A stretch of DNA of 40,430 bases, taken from assembly GCF_003247215.1 (NCBI RefSeq), contig NZ_QKAP01000134.1:1-40430 (forward strand), read 5' to 3'. Made by a program: the position numbers and the translations under genes. The notes beneath the pieces were generated by a model. The model was given only the letters and a program-made list of their open reading frames with translations, ran no database searches and was not told where the DNA came from. Of this stretch, positions 19,261 through 28,808 are shown piece after piece (position 1 is the stretch's first letter; every line of letters begins with the position of its first letter). Origin of the DNA: Malonomonas rubra. Lineage in GTDB: Bacteria; Desulfobacterota; Desulfuromonadia; Desulfuromonadales; Geopsychrobacteraceae.

Positions 19261-19416
19261 ATGGAACGAGGCCGACAAGAAGCAGTCGAAATCATCTGTC
19301 CCAAATGCCGCTATACCGAAATCATTTACCTGCCCAAAGAAGAGATTCCCCGTTGCCCTAAATGCAATTCTGAAATGATGATCAACGAATTGCTTGACGA
19401 AGGGAAATCATATTAA
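19261..19416 (+). CDS. small zinc-ribbon protein
   Basis: 51 residues, with two CPKC knuckles (IICPKCRY at about 11-18 and PRCPKCNS at 31-38) spaced 15 residues apart, a classic four-Cys zinc ribbon, and an acidic tail ending ELLDEGKSY. AGGAG lies 9 bases before the ATG at 19261. The next gene, the ABC binding protein, starts 52 bp downstream on the same strand. A role cannot be assigned; such stand-alone ribbons often bind nucleic acid or partner proteins. Confidence 0.8.
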   Translation: MERGRQEAVEIICPKCRYTEIIYLPKEEIPRCPKCNSEMMINELLDEGKSY

Positions 19417-19468
19417 TCTCCGGCCAGTGATTTGGCCCAATTATCAGATGCATTGAGGAGGATTGTTT

Positions 19469-20278
19469 ATGAAACAGTTTAAGTTTATGATCACAGGTTT
19501 ACTGGCCCTCTGTATCGTTATGCCAAGTATCGCTACTGCTGGCACCCTGGAAGACATTATGGACCGAGGGGAAAAAGGGATTCTGCGTGTCGGCATGGAG
19601 CCAGGGTACATGCCCTTCGAATTAACCAATAAAAAAGGTGAGATCGTCGGTTTCGATGTGGATATGGCGAAGCGGATGGCAAAAGCGATGGGTGTAGAAC
19701 TTGAACTTGTCAGCACCGCTTGGGACGGTATCATCCCGGCTTTGATCACCAAGAAGTTTGATGTCATCATGTCCGGCATGACCCTGACCCAAGAGCGCAA
19801 CATGAAAATCAACTTTGCTTCTCCCTACATTGTTATTGGGCAGACCATTCTGCTGAAGAAGGATCTCGCGGGCAAGGTTGACTCCTATAAGGATCTGAAT
19901 GATTCCAACTACACCGTCGCATCGAAACTTGGAACTACCGGCGAACAAGCTGCGAAGCGAATGATTCCGAAGGCCAAATATATTTCCTACGAAACAGAAC
20001 AGGAAGGCGTCCTTGAGTTGGTTAACGGTAAAATTGATGCTTTCGTCTATGACAAACCATACAATGTTACCGCTCTTGCCCAGCGAGGCAGTAGTAAAAT
20101 CACCCACCTTGACGAGCCATTTACTTTTGAACCGGTGGCATGGGCTGTTCGCAAAGGGGATTATGATTTCATCAACTGGCTGAACAACTTTCTGGTACAG
20201 GCCAAGAACGACGGTACCTACGACAAGATTTACAACAAGTGGTTCCAGGATGACGCTTGGATGAAAGATCTGCAGTAA
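19469..20278 (+). CDS. polar amino-acid ABC transporter, periplasmic binding protein
   Basis: 269 residues from the ATG at 19469, directly after GAGGAGG; a TTG six bases upstream lies too close to that site. A signal peptide (MKQFKFMITGLLALCIVMPS, cleavage after IATA) is followed by a SBP_bac_3 domain: LRVGMEPGYMPFEL, VGFDVDMAKRMAKAMG and WDGIIPALITKKFDVIMSGM. It should bind an amino acid in the periplasm and deliver it to the permease encoded next. The exact ligand is not readable. Confidence 0.93.
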   Translation: MKQFKFMITGLLALCIVMPSIATAGTLEDIMDRGEKGILRVGMEPGYMPFELTNKKGEIVGFDVDMAKRMAKAMGVELELVSTAWDGIIPALITKKFDVIMSGMTLTQERNMKINFASPYIVIGQTILLKKDLAGKVDSYKDLNDSNYTVASKLGTTGEQAAKRMIPKAKYISYETEQEGVLELVNGKIDAFVYDKPYNVTALAQRGSSKITHLDEPFTFEPVAWAVRKGDYDFINWLNNFLVQAKNDGTYDKIYNKWFQDDAWMKDLQ

Positions 20279-20298
20279 TCCCTTTCCACTTAAAATAC

Positions 20299-20340
20299 AA
20301 AGGCAATGTCCGTCCCTGCCTTGGGTGGACATTGCCTTTT
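20299..20340 (+). terminator. intercistronic hairpin (partial terminator) after the binding-protein gene
   Basis: AAAGGCAATGTCC-type left arm (20299-20311) pairs with GGACATTGCCTTTT (20327-20340) around a 15-base loop and ends in a short T tract. It lies between the binding protein and permease genes. Such hairpins usually keep binding-protein mRNA in excess over the permease. Confidence 0.8.
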
Positions 20341-20359
20341 ATTTGGAAGGAACAGAAGA

Positions 20360-21319
20360 GTGACAGGTTCACAAAGCATATGGCCTTGGAAATTGTTGTT
20401 GGCAGCAATCCTGATTGTGATGGCTGCGGGCACTTGGGGAGCTGTTAACCGCATCGATTACACCTGGCGCTGGAACCGGGTTCCCGATTATTTTTTGTAT
20501 AAATCGGAAGAATCTCGGAAGATCCCCTTTGATGGATGGGTTGAGAAAATCATCTCTGTGGGGAGTACAAGCACAGTTTCCCTGGTTTCCGAGTCCGGAG
20601 AAAAAGTCACTGTTAAGGTTGCAACCAATACTGTCCGGGTTAGCGAAAGTGAAGACCTCTTTGAAGGCGATACCATCGGCTTTGTCAAAGAATGGCGACT
20701 CGGTCCTCTGACCACCGGGCTATGGACAACGCTATGGTTATCGGCCGGGGCCAGTGTCTTGGCGTTGATTATCGGTCTGCTGACCGGCTTGGCCAGGATT
20801 TCCCGTAATTACACACTCAGGGGGCTAGCTGCGCTCTATGTCGAATTTATCCGTGGAACTCCCCTGCTGGTGCAGATTTTTATCGCCTATTTCTTTATCG
20901 GCACGGTTTTCGACCTCAGCCGGAATGCTGCAGGGATAGGCGCACTGGCAATTTTTGCTGGTGCCTACGTTGCCGAAATCGTCCGGGCCGGAATTCAATC
21001 GATTCCGAAAGGGCAGATGGAAGCCGCTCGCTCGCTGGGAATGAATCTGTTCCAGGCAATGGTTTACATCATCTTGCCGCAGTCCTTTAAACGGATTTTG
21101 CCGCCGTTGTCGGGACAGTTCATCAGTCTGATCAAAGATTCCTCGCTGGTTTCGGTGATCGCAATTACCGACCTGACCAAATCAGGCCGGGAAATTATCA
21201 CCAGCACCTTTGCCACCTTTGAGATCTGGTTGACCATCGCGGCGATGTATCTGATAGTGACTTCGATTCTCTCTCAGTTGGTTTTCTATTTGGAGCGGAG
21301 GCTTGCGGCCAGTGATTAA
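20360..21319 (+). CDS. polar amino-acid ABC transporter permease
   Basis: 319 residues from the GTG at 20360, 9 bases after GGAAGG; upstream codons fall inside the hairpin and are unlikely to be translated. One membrane helix (about 8-27) leads into an extra segment of ~90 residues (about 30-115; beta-rich, with [20 protein letters not shown]) before the HisM/GlnP permease core. The core has [33 protein letters not shown] and the EAA loop [20 protein letters not shown]. It forms the inner-membrane channel of the importer. The extra segment is uncommon for this family. Confidence 0.93.
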   Translation: MTGSQSIWPWKLLLAAILIVMAAGTWGAVNRIDYTWRWNRVPDYFLYKSEESRKIPFDGWVEKIISVGSTSTVSLVSESGEKVTVKVATNTVRVSESEDLFEGDTIGFVKEWRLGPLTTGLWTTLWLSAGASVLALIIGLLTGLARISRNYTLRGLAALYVEFIRGTPLLVQIFIAYFFIGTVFDLSRNAAGIGALAIFAGAYVAEIVRAGIQSIPKGQMEAARSLGMNLFQAMVYIILPQSFKRILPPLSGQFISLIKDSSLVSVIAITDLTKSGREIITSTFATFEIWLTIAAMYLIVTSILSQLVFYLERRLAASD

Positions 21320-22046
21320 AACGAGCAATGTTACCAAGATATTTACCGGTCGTGGGCAAATCGTCCGCGCGGTAGACGGCGTCAGCGCCGAAGTCGCTGC
21401 CGGTGAAGTGGTGGTTATCATCGGCCCATCAGGCTCGGGCAAGTCGACTTTTCTGCGTTGTTTGAACGGACTTGAACAATTCGATGAGGGGCATATCGTC
21501 ATCGATGGGGTCGATCTTGCCGACAAAAAGACCGATATCAACAAGGTCCGTCGTGAAGTTGGCATGGTCTTCCAGCAGTTCAACCTGTTTCCACATAAAA
21601 CCGTACTCGACAACATTACCCTGGCACAGAAAATTGTCCGTAAGCGCGACAGAGACGAGGCACAGCAGAAAGCTCGTCAACTACTGCAAAAGGTCGGGAT
21701 TGCTGAAAAAGAGGCGGAGTACCCTTCCCGCCTCTCCGGTGGTCAACAGCAGCGGGTGGCGATTGCACGGGCGTTGGCGATGGATCCGAAAATTATGTTG
21801 TTTGATGAACCGACCAGCGCACTCGACCCGGAGATGGTCGGCGAGGTTCTCGATGTCATGAAACAGCTGGCGCGCGAAGGCATGACGATGGTTGTCGTAA
21901 CTCATGAGATGGGCTTTGCCCGCGAGGTTGCCGACCGGGTTATTTTCATGGATCAGGGCAAACTGGTCGAAGAAGGCACCCCGGAACATTTCTTTACCGA
22001 GCCAAAGGAAGAGCGGGCCAAAACCTTTTTGAAGCAGGTTCTGTAA
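21312..22046 (+). CDS. polar amino-acid ABC transporter ATP-binding protein
   Basis: 244 residues from the GTG at 21312, 10 bases after GGAGG; it overlaps the permease stop by 8 bases. Walker [11 protein letters not shown]-loop [10 protein letters not shown], signature LSGGQQQRV, Walker [15 protein letters not shown] and the switch His in VVVTHEMGF are all intact. Similar to GlnQ/HisP. It powers import by the preceding two proteins. Confidence 0.96.
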   Translation: MIKTSNVTKIFTGRGQIVRAVDGVSAEVAAGEVVVIIGPSGSGKSTFLRCLNGLEQFDEGHIVIDGVDLADKKTDINKVRREVGMVFQQFNLFPHKTVLDNITLAQKIVRKRDRDEAQQKARQLLQKVGIAEKEAEYPSRLSGGQQQRVAIARALAMDPKIMLFDEPTSALDPEMVGEVLDVMKQLAREGMTMVVVTHEMGFAREVADRVIFMDQGKLVEEGTPEHFFTEPKEERAKTFLKQVL

Positions 22047-22074
22047 TATCGATATCGAAATACAACCTTGTGCC

Positions 22075-22105
22075 GGGGGCAGAATTGATTTCTGTCCCCT
22101 TCTTG
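22075..22105 (+). terminator. terminator of the amino-acid ABC operon
   Basis: GGGGGCAGAA (22075-22084) pairs with TTCTGTCCCC (22090-22099, one G-U pair) and TTCTTGCTTTT follows. It lies about 30 bp after the ATPase stop. Confidence 0.85.
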
Positions 22106-22193
22106 CTTTTATGACAGCAACTAAGCACTCAAAAAAGCTGTTTAAGGCAATGAACCGTAGCGAATTGGTACGAAAAAAAGCGCATGGGAAATT

Positions 22194-22979
22194 ATGAAAA
22201 ACATAAAAACTGAAGAATTTTACGTTGAAGTTCCAGGTGGGAAGATCTGGGTAAAAAGGTGGACGCCTGAGATCACTTCATCAAAATCGCCACTCGTTCT
22301 TCTCCATGATTCGCTGGGTTGTGTTGATCTATGGAGAGGTTTTCCGTCAGTGCTGGCTGAAAACCTCTCTCGCTCGGTTGTGGCATATGACCGCTTAGGG
22401 TTTGGTAATTCGGATGCACAGGAAAAATTACCTGCGCGGAAATTTTTAGAAGAAGAGGCAGTCAAATATTTTCCTGCCATAAAAAAACACCTATCCATTC
22501 AGCACTATGTTCTTTTGGGGCACAGTGTTGGAGGTGGCATGGCAGTTAATATCGCTTCTCGTGACACTGACTGCAAGGCGGTAATTACCGTGTCATCTCA
22601 ACCTTTTATCGAAGATTTGACGATACAGGGAGTAAAAGCTGCGAAACAAATGTTTATTCAGCCTGGACAGATAGAGCGGTTGGAAAAATGGCATGGCAAT
22701 AAAGCCAGATGGGTATTACATGCATGGACTGACACATGGTTGTCATCAGAGTTTGCAGATTGGAGTTTGCAGCCCCCCCTTGAATGCGTGTATTGCCCAG
22801 TGCTGGCAATCCATGGCGAAAATGACGAATACGGCTCTATCGCTTTCCCGGAATTTATCTCACAAAATTCCGGCGGGCAGGGAACTATGTTGTTGCTTAA
22901 GAACTGCGGGCACCTGCCACACAAAGAAAAAACGCAAGAAGTGGTCTCTGCACTTAAACAGTTCTTAAGCAATATCTAA
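22194..22979 (+). CDS. alpha/beta hydrolase
   Basis: 261 residues. The triad is complete: nucleophile Ser111 in GHSVGGG, acid in AIHGENDEYG and His in NCGHLPHKE. PLVLLHDSLGCVDLWRGFP near the N-terminus gives the oxyanion region and differs from the common HG motif (HD here). The substrate is unknown; esterases, lactonases and C-C hydrolases share this fold. It is monocistronic, after the ABC operon terminator and convergent with the Etf oxidoreductase gene. Confidence 0.87.
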   Translation: MKNIKTEEFYVEVPGGKIWVKRWTPEITSSKSPLVLLHDSLGCVDLWRGFPSVLAENLSRSVVAYDRLGFGNSDAQEKLPARKFLEEEAVKYFPAIKKHLSIQHYVLLGHSVGGGMAVNIASRDTDCKAVITVSSQPFIEDLTIQGVKAAKQMFIQPGQIERLEKWHGNKARWVLHAWTDTWLSSEFADWSLQPPLECVYCPVLAIHGENDEYGSIAFPEFISQNSGGQGTMLLLKNCGHLPHKEKTQEVVSALKQFLSNI

Positions 22980-23084
22980 CGGAACGATGTAGGAATCAGG
23001 CAGTTCACGACCTTTCCTCTATTGTTTTAAGTGTATGGTTTTACAGATTTTTCAACAATAATACATTGTAAATCATTTTTCCAA

Positions 23085-25067
23085 TTACAGTCTCAAGGCT
23101 TCTGCGACCACTTCTGCCACATCTTTGACCTGAACTCCCGGCGCATTCAGCTCCTTGAGTCCGTCTTCCATCATCGTCATACAGTAAGGGCAGCTAACAC
23201 ATAAAGTATCAGGCTTCTGCTTCAGTGCTTCTGCAACCCGGTTTTGATTAATACGTGACCCGTTTAGCTCTTCCATCCACATCCGGCCACCGCCGGCACC
23301 ACAGCAGAAACCATTTTCGCGATTCCGTTCAAACTCGGCCGGTTTGCTTCCGGTTGCAGCTTTTATCAGGTTACGCGGGGTATCATAGATTTCATTATGA
23401 CGGCCCAGATAACAGGAATCGTGGAACAGCAATTTCCCCATGTCTGTGGTTTTCGGCAGTTTCAGCTTGTTTCCGGTGATCAGCGTTTCGATCAGTTCGC
23501 TATGATGGATCACTTGCAGTTCGAGACCGTACTGCCGATAATCATTCTTCAGTGTGCTGAAGCAATGCGGGCAGGCAGTAACGACCTTGCGGACTCCTTT
23601 TTCGATAAACATTTCGACATTCTGCTTGGCCATCTTATCGAACACATACTCGTTACCGAGCCGCCGCAGGCTATCGCCGCAGCAGAGTTCTTCCTTGCCG
23701 AGCATCCCCCAGGAGACACCAGCTAGGTCCATGATGGTGGCCACCGCAACCGACACCTGCTTCGCCCGAGTATCGAAGGCGCCGGCGCAGCCGACAAAGA
23801 AAAGGTATTCCGTCTTATCCGCCTCGAAAGGCCGCTCACCGAGTTGAGTGCTCCATTTGCCACGATCGGATGGGGCGATTCCCCAGGGGTTGCTGCGCTG
23901 CTCCATATTCTCGAACAGGTTAAGCAGCTCTTCTGGGAACTCTGATTTTTCTTGCACCAAGTGGCGACGCATCTTGACGATTTTCGGCATCTGTTCAATC
24001 AGCACCGGACAGACGTTGACACAGGCACCGCAGGTGGTACATGCCCACAACGCCTCTTCGGAACAGGTACCTTCATTCTGGGCCAAATCGATCATCGGCA
24101 AGGTTTTACCCTCTCCATTTTTCAAAGCTGGGCCATTTTGCAACAGGTTTGCCTTGATATCATGCACTATCCGCCTTGGGTTGAGCGGTTTATCGGTGTT
24201 ATAGGCAGGACAAAGGTCCTGGCAACGGCCGCACTCGGTGCAGGTCAAGCTGTCGAGCAGATCTTTCCAGCTGAACTGTTCGACCACGCCAACGCCGAAC
24301 CGCTTCCCTTTTGCAAAACTCTCCCGCGGTATGATGTTCGGTTTGTCCAGTGAGCGCAGGTAGGTGTTCGGAATGGCGGTCAAGATATGCATATGTTTGC
24401 TTCGCGGCAGCAGGTTTATAAAAACCAGCAGCACGACGGCATGAACCCACCAAGCGATGGTTGCGCTACTCTGCAGAGCGGCAGTCGACTGCCCCGCCAG
24501 CAAACTGGCAAAGATCGCTGAAATCGGCCGGTAAGCTGCTGAATCACCGAGGCCGATCAGGGCACCGTGCAGCAGGAAAAAGGCGATCATCAAAAAGGCG
24601 ATCATCGCCAAGATCAGTAGTCCTTCGCCGCTACGCGCCGAGGTATATTCATTGCTAAGATAGGAAGGCGGAAACAGCAGGCGCCGGGACAGGGCCACGA
24701 CCACAGCAACCAGCGCCAGCAGCGACACCATATCAAAGATAAAGGCCAGCACGTGATGCAGTGGATCAGGAAGTAATGCCAGGCTGACCGAGGGGAACAG
24801 GCCCTCGATCAAAAACTCTCCATTTGCCAACAGCAGGAACATGAACGCCCAGAACAGGACGAAGTGATTAATGCCGAAGGGGCGCTTGACTACCCGTTTT
24901 TGGCCAAAGGCATAGCTGAACATTCCGGCCAGGCGCTCAATCGGACGATCGCTCCGGTTCTCGTCAGCGCCAAGAGAAATTAACTGCAGACGTTGGTAGC
25001 AGCTGTAGCAAAAAAAGATCACTGACACAGCAAACAGCGGAATATAAATCGTCTGATTGATCGACAT
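23085..25067 (-). CDS. membrane FeS oxidoreductase, probable EtfAB:menaquinone oxidoreductase (EMO type)
   Basis: 660 residues. The N-terminal ~245 residues hold about six membrane helices with His residues suited to b heme (NarI-like). Two [4Fe-4S] motifs follow, CTECGRCQDLCP (C276-C286) and CTTCGACVNVCP (C343-C353). Two Cys-rich CCG domains complete the protein: ELCCGDSLRR with CPHCFSTL, and GFCCGAGGGRMW with CPYCMTMM. This arrangement is that of Etf-linked quinone reductases in syntrophs and Geobacter. It should take electrons from EtfAB, reduced by acyl-CoA dehydrogenases, to menaquinone. It is the last gene of the etfB-etfA operon, 35 bp after etfA. Confidence 0.88.
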   Translation of the reverse strand: MSINQTIYIPLFAVSVIFFCYSCYQRLQLISLGADENRSDRPIERLAGMFSYAFGQKRVVKRPFGINHFVLFWAFMFLLLANGEFLIEGLFPSVSLALLPDPLHHVLAFIFDMVSLLALVAVVVALSRRLLFPPSYLSNEYTSARSGEGLLILAMIAFLMIAFFLLHGALIGLGDSAAYRPISAIFASLLAGQSTAALQSSATIAWWVHAVVLLVFINLLPRSKHMHILTAIPNTYLRSLDKPNIIPRESFAKGKRFGVGVVEQFSWKDLLDSLTCTECGRCQDLCPAYNTDKPLNPRRIVHDIKANLLQNGPALKNGEGKTLPMIDLAQNEGTCSEEALWACTTCGACVNVCPVLIEQMPKIVKMRRHLVQEKSEFPEELLNLFENMEQRSNPWGIAPSDRGKWSTQLGERPFEADKTEYLFFVGCAGAFDTRAKQVSVAVATIMDLAGVSWGMLGKEELCCGDSLRRLGNEYVFDKMAKQNVEMFIEKGVRKVVTACPHCFSTLKNDYRQYGLELQVIHHSELIETLITGNKLKLPKTTDMGKLLFHDSCYLGRHNEIYDTPRNLIKAATGSKPAEFERNRENGFCCGAGGGRMWMEELNGSRINQNRVAEALKQKPDTLCVSCPYCMTMMEDGLKELNAPGVQVKDVAEVVAEALRL

Positions 25068-25102
25068 AACCGTCCTCGTAACTCAAATTAGTAGTTTCCT
25101 GC

Positions 25103-26458
25103 TCAAACAGCTGCATTTAGCGCAACTGTCCCACCGGTGCGGCGTTGCTCCTTTAACTCGCGGACCTGTCTGGTCAGCGCGGGCACCACTTCAAACAGGT
25201 CGCCCACAATACCGTATGTCGCGATCTGGAAGATCGGCGCCTCCGGATCGCGGTTAATGGCGATGATGACGTCCGAGTCCTGCATCCCGACCATGTGCTG
25301 GATGGCTCCGCTGATGCCACAGGCGATGTAGATCTTCGGCCGTACCGTCTTGCCGGTCTGGCCGACCTGGAAACTATGGGGCTTCCAACCGGCATCGACC
25401 GCGCTGCGCGAAGCGCCGACCACGGCTCCCAGTTCTTCGGCAAGCTCGTTGAGGATGACAAAGTTCTCTTTATTCATCATGCCGCGGCCACCGGAAACAA
25501 TGACCTCGGCACCGGCGATATCGATCTGATCCTTCCCGTCCTTGTCGTTGATGACTTCAAGCACCTTGACCAGGATATTCTCTTCACGTGGGGTGAAATC
25601 GTCCCGGATAATGACACCGCTGCGCCCCTCCCGCCACTCGGGCATCGACATCACGTGTGGTCTCACCGTCGCCATCTGTGGCCGGAACCGGTCGCACATG
25701 ATGGTCGCCATGATGTTGCCGCCGAAAGCCGGGCGAGTCTGAGCCAGGTTGCCGTGTGCGTCGATATCGAGACCGGTGCAGTCGGCGGTCAGACCTGTTT
25801 TTACTACGGTCGCCACAGCACCGGCCAGATCGCGGCCTTGGCCGGTTGCGCCCATCAAGATGATCTCCGGCTTGTGCGTATTAATCAGGTGGACGATGGC
25901 ATCGTTAAATGCCTGGGTGCGGTAGTGCTTATAGACCGGGGCATCAAGCAGAATCGCCTTGTCGGCACCGTAGTTAAATGCTTCCTGGCAGAGCGGTTCA
26001 ACCTGATGGCCGATGACGACGGAGGTCAGCTCGACCTTGAGACGGTCGGCCAGTTGCCGGCCGGTACCGAGCAGTTCCCAGGAAACCTTGGCAGCTTCAC
26101 TATCATACTGTTCGATGAACACCCAGACCCCCTTGTACTGAGCCAGTCGTTTCCGCAGCTGCCGTTCTTCCTCATCGATTTCTTCTTCGCCGCCTTCATG
26201 CTGTTCCTGCCACAGTTTGAGCTGTTCGAGCTCCTCCGGTGTGTAGAACATCTCCAGGGCTTCGGCTGCGCATGCCTTAACACATTTGGCACAGCCGATA
26301 CATTTTTCCAGCGCGACACTCAACGGTTCACCAGCATCGCCCATTTCAATACAGTCAACCGGACAAGAACTGATACAACGCTCACCGCAAGCAACACATC
26401 TCCCCTCGAGGATGCGGGCCTTGCCGCGCGGCTTCTTGATTTTCTTAATCTCGCTCAT
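25103..26458 (-). CDS. etfA: electron transfer flavoprotein alpha subunit with N-terminal ferredoxin domain
   Basis: 451 residues, over 100 longer than ordinary EtfA. Residues 21-63 form a ferredoxin domain with C21-C24-C28-C32 and C53-C56-C59-C63 clusters. A charged helical linker (about 75-110) follows, then the EtfA body. The FAD-binding C-terminus is intact (GASRSAVDAGW, QVGQTGKTVRPKIYIA, GISGAIQHMVGM, NRDPEAPIF). The ferredoxin extension suggests an extra electron entry or exit beside the FAD. It is in one operon with etfB (19 bp gap) and the membrane oxidoreductase. Confidence 0.95.
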   Translation of the reverse strand: MSEIKKIKKPRGKARILEGRCVACGERCISSCPVDCIEMGDAGEPLSVALEKCIGCAKCVKACAAEALEMFYTPEELEQLKLWQEQHEGGEEEIDEEERQLRKRLAQYKGVWVFIEQYDSEAAKVSWELLGTGRQLADRLKVELTSVVIGHQVEPLCQEAFNYGADKAILLDAPVYKHYRTQAFNDAIVHLINTHKPEIILMGATGQGRDLAGAVATVVKTGLTADCTGLDIDAHGNLAQTRPAFGGNIMATIMCDRFRPQMATVRPHVMSMPEWREGRSGVIIRDDFTPREENILVKVLEVINDKDGKDQIDIAGAEVIVSGGRGMMNKENFVILNELAEELGAVVGASRSAVDAGWKPHSFQVGQTGKTVRPKIYIACGISGAIQHMVGMQDSDVIIAINRDPEAPIFQIATYGIVGDLFEVVPALTRQVRELKEQRRTGGTVALNAAV

Positions 26459-26477
26459 GCGATATCCCCTTCTCTGC

Positions 26478-27290
26478 TCAGATCGCTAGGAGATCCTTGC
26501 TCAACAGTTTTTCAATCAGCAGGTTTGCGGTCCCCTCCGGGTCGTTAATGCCATCGCCGATAATCTCGCCCTGATCACGTTCCGGGGAGAAAATCTTGCT
26601 CACCCAGGTCGGTGAGCCTTTGAGGCCGACCGTTTCGACATCAAGGCCTAAAACCGAGTTGTCCCAAGTCTTTACCATGACATCTTCAGCCTCAAGCCGC
26701 ATCGGCACGGTTGGATAACGCGGGCGGTTGAGCTCGCGCACCACTGTGATCATCACCGGCAACGGGGCTTCGACGATCTCATGACGACCTTCCAGCTTGC
26801 GACGGACACGAATCCGTTTTTTCTCTAGGTCGAGGTGTACGATGCGGTCAACCAGAGTCAGTTGTTGCAGTCCCAGTCGCGAGGCGATGCCCGGCCCGAC
26901 CTGGGCGGTATCGCCATCGATGGTCTGCTTGCCGCAAAAAACGATGCCCAGCTCCTCTTGCTCGGCGAGCTTCTCGATCGCCGAGGCCAGCACCCTGCTG
27001 GTGGCGAGGGTGTCAGCGCCGCCGAAACAGCGGTCGGAAAGCAGGATTGCGTCGTCAACGCCAAGTGCGCAGGCCTTTCGCAGGGTCGCTTCTGCATTCG
27101 GCGGCCCCATCGATAGGGCCACGGGCCGCAGGCCGAAGCGATCTTTCAGGCTCAACCCCTCCTCAAGTGCGTGAGTATCGTAGGGGTTGACGATAAAGGG
27201 AATTCCCTCACGGATCAGTGTATTGGTCTCTGGGTCGATCTGGACCTGTGTCGTATCCGGAACCTGCTTGATACAAGAAATGACGAGCAT
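26478..27290 (-). CDS. etfB: electron transfer flavoprotein beta subunit
   Basis: 270 residues from the ATG at 27290, with GGGAG upstream; a GTG 18 bases earlier is less well placed. Typical EtfB sequence: MLVISCIKQVPDTTQVQIDP, NPYDTHALEEGLSLKD, FCGKQTIDGDTAQVGPGIA and the C-terminal PRYPTVPMR. It pairs with EtfA to carry electrons from acyl-CoA dehydrogenases. First gene of the etf operon; about 150 bp of AT-rich DNA upstream should hold the promoter. Confidence 0.95.
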   Translation of the reverse strand: MLVISCIKQVPDTTQVQIDPETNTLIREGIPFIVNPYDTHALEEGLSLKDRFGLRPVALSMGPPNAEATLRKACALGVDDAILLSDRCFGGADTLATSRVLASAIEKLAEQEELGIVFCGKQTIDGDTAQVGPGIASRLGLQQLTLVDRIVHLDLEKKRIRVRRKLEGRHEIVEAPLPVMITVVRELNRPRYPTVPMRLEAEDVMVKTWDNSVLGLDVETVGLKGSPTWVSKIFSPERDQGEIIGDGINDPEGTANLLIEKLLSKDLLAI

Positions 27291-27457
27291 AGAATCACTC
27301 CCTTTCACCTTTAAACATTCAAACAGTCATTAATAGCAAAATGTTTTGTTATGGAAGTTATTCAATGGAATTCCCTAACAAGTTTGCGAAAAATTTAAAT
27401 AAAAAAATGTACTATTCCAGCGGCTACCTGATCATTCGCGTATTCTTGCCAGACTTT

Positions 27458-28666
27458 CTAAAGAGAGCTCAGCATATGACCAAGTTTCTTCTGCTTTGTC
27501 TTTAAATACTTGTTATTGTGACCAGTCAGTTTCGCCAGAATGGGAACACGTTCTACGACATCAAGACCGTAGCCTTTCAGGCCAATCATTTTTTTGGGAT
27601 TATTCGTCATCAACCGCATCTTTGTAATACCAAGTTCAGCTAATATCTGAGCCCCAATTCCGTAATCTCGTAGATCCGCTTTAAACCCGAGACTTTCATT
27701 AGCTTCAACTGTATCCTGCCCCTGATCTTGCAGGGAATAAGCTTTTAATTTGTTAATCAAACCGATCCCTCGCCCTTCCTGACGCAGATACAGAACGACC
27801 CCAGCCCCTTCCTCAGCGATCATTTGCATAGCCATCTGAAGTTGTTCTCCACAATCACATCGCTGCGAACTGAAAACATCTCCAGTCAAACATTCTGAAT
27901 GGACACGAACAAGCACCGGTTCCGCCCCTCCTACCTCTCCCTTGATGAGGGCAAGATGCTGTGCCTGATCGACATCATTTTCGAAAACGACGATTTCAAA
28001 CTCACCATATTCATGAGTCGGCAGGATCGTAGAAGCAGCCTTACGCACCAATACCTCATTCTGCATCCGGTAGCTGACCAGATCGGCGATACTGACAATT
28101 TTCAAACCATGCTTCAGAGCAAAGGTCTTAAGCTGTGGCATCCGCGCCATTGTGCCGTCATCATTCATGATTTCACAGATGACTCCGGATGGATTAAGCC
28201 CTGCCAGTCGAGCCATATCGACCGAACCTTCTGTTTGCCCTGTGCGAACCAAGACCCCACCTTCTTTCGCGCGCAAAGGAAAGACATGCCCTGGCCGAGC
28301 CAAGTCAGAAGCACAGGCATTCTCAGCAACAGCAACCTGAATCGTCCTCGCCCTGTCAGCAGCAGATATCCCTGTTGTAACCCCGGTCTTTGCTTCTATG
28401 GAGACGGTAAAAGCGGTTCCAAAGGAGCAAGAGTTTTCTGTCACCATCTGCGGCAGATCCAAGTGTTCTGCCCGTTCAGTAGTCAATGCCAGGCAGATGA
28501 GTCCTCGCCCCTCTTTCGCCATAAAGTTGATCGCCTCGGGGGTCACTTTTCCCGCCGCCATGACCAAATCGCCCTCATTTTCTCTGTCTTCATCATCAAC
28601 GAGGATGACCATCTTCCCTTGGCGCAAATCTTCCAGAGCAGCTTCTATCTTGGTGGTGATTTTCAT
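27458..28666 (-). CDS. ribBA: bifunctional DHBP synthase / GTP cyclohydrolase II
   Basis: 402 residues. The N-terminal RibB half has [15 protein letters not shown], the catalytic acidic loop, and [13 protein letters not shown]. The C-terminal RibA half (from about 205) has the zinc Cys set in [20 protein letters not shown] and [11 protein letters not shown]. The two halves make the ribose-derived and GTP-derived precursors of riboflavin. No other rib gene is adjacent and I found no FMN riboswitch upstream. The start overlaps the stop of a 42-48 codon ORF (ATGA), and an AAGGTG ribosome site lies inside that ORF. Confidence 0.96.
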   Translation of the reverse strand: MKITTKIEAALEDLRQGKMVILVDDEDRENEGDLVMAAGKVTPEAINFMAKEGRGLICLALTTERAEHLDLPQMVTENSCSFGTAFTVSIEAKTGVTTGISAADRARTIQVAVAENACASDLARPGHVFPLRAKEGGVLVRTGQTEGSVDMARLAGLNPSGVICEIMNDDGTMARMPQLKTFALKHGLKIVSIADLVSYRMQNEVLVRKAASTILPTHEYGEFEIVVFENDVDQAQHLALIKGEVGGAEPVLVRVHSECLTGDVFSSQRCDCGEQLQMAMQMIAEEGAGVVLYLRQEGRGIGLINKLKAYSLQDQGQDTVEANESLGFKADLRDYGIGAQILAELGITKMRLMTNNPKKMIGLKGYGLDVVERVPILAKLTGHNNKYLKTKQKKLGHMLSSL

Positions 28667-28806
28667 TTTAGAGCACCTTTCGCGGCAACCTCATATCGCA
28701 ATTTCTGCCGAGCCTCAACCGCCAAACCGAAAACACTGCAACGTGATAACTCCTGGTTCTTCGCCGGACCAAGGACAAACCGACAGTTCATAAATAGACA
28801 ATCCAT
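28663..28806 (-). CDS. small ORF bridging the IclR gene and ribBA
   Basis: Too short to be found by length filters. Starts are possible at 28809 (overlapping the IclR stop), 28806 or 28791, giving 48, 47 or 42 residues. The product begins [20 protein letters not shown], has three Cys in the first ~24 residues, and ends AAKGALK. Its TGA overlaps the ribBA ATG (ATGA). No strong ribosome site is visible (AGAAG only). It may be a real small protein or a coupling leader for ribBA; I recognise no family. Confidence 0.45.
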   Translation of the reverse strand: MDCLFMNCRFVLGPAKNQELSRCSVFGLAVEARQKLRYEVAAKGALK

Positions 28807-28808
28807 CA

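Noticed and set aside
25295-26548. 417-codon plus-strand frame opposite etfA
   Set aside because: It is an antisense shadow of a GC-rich gene with clear EtfA motifs on the other strand.
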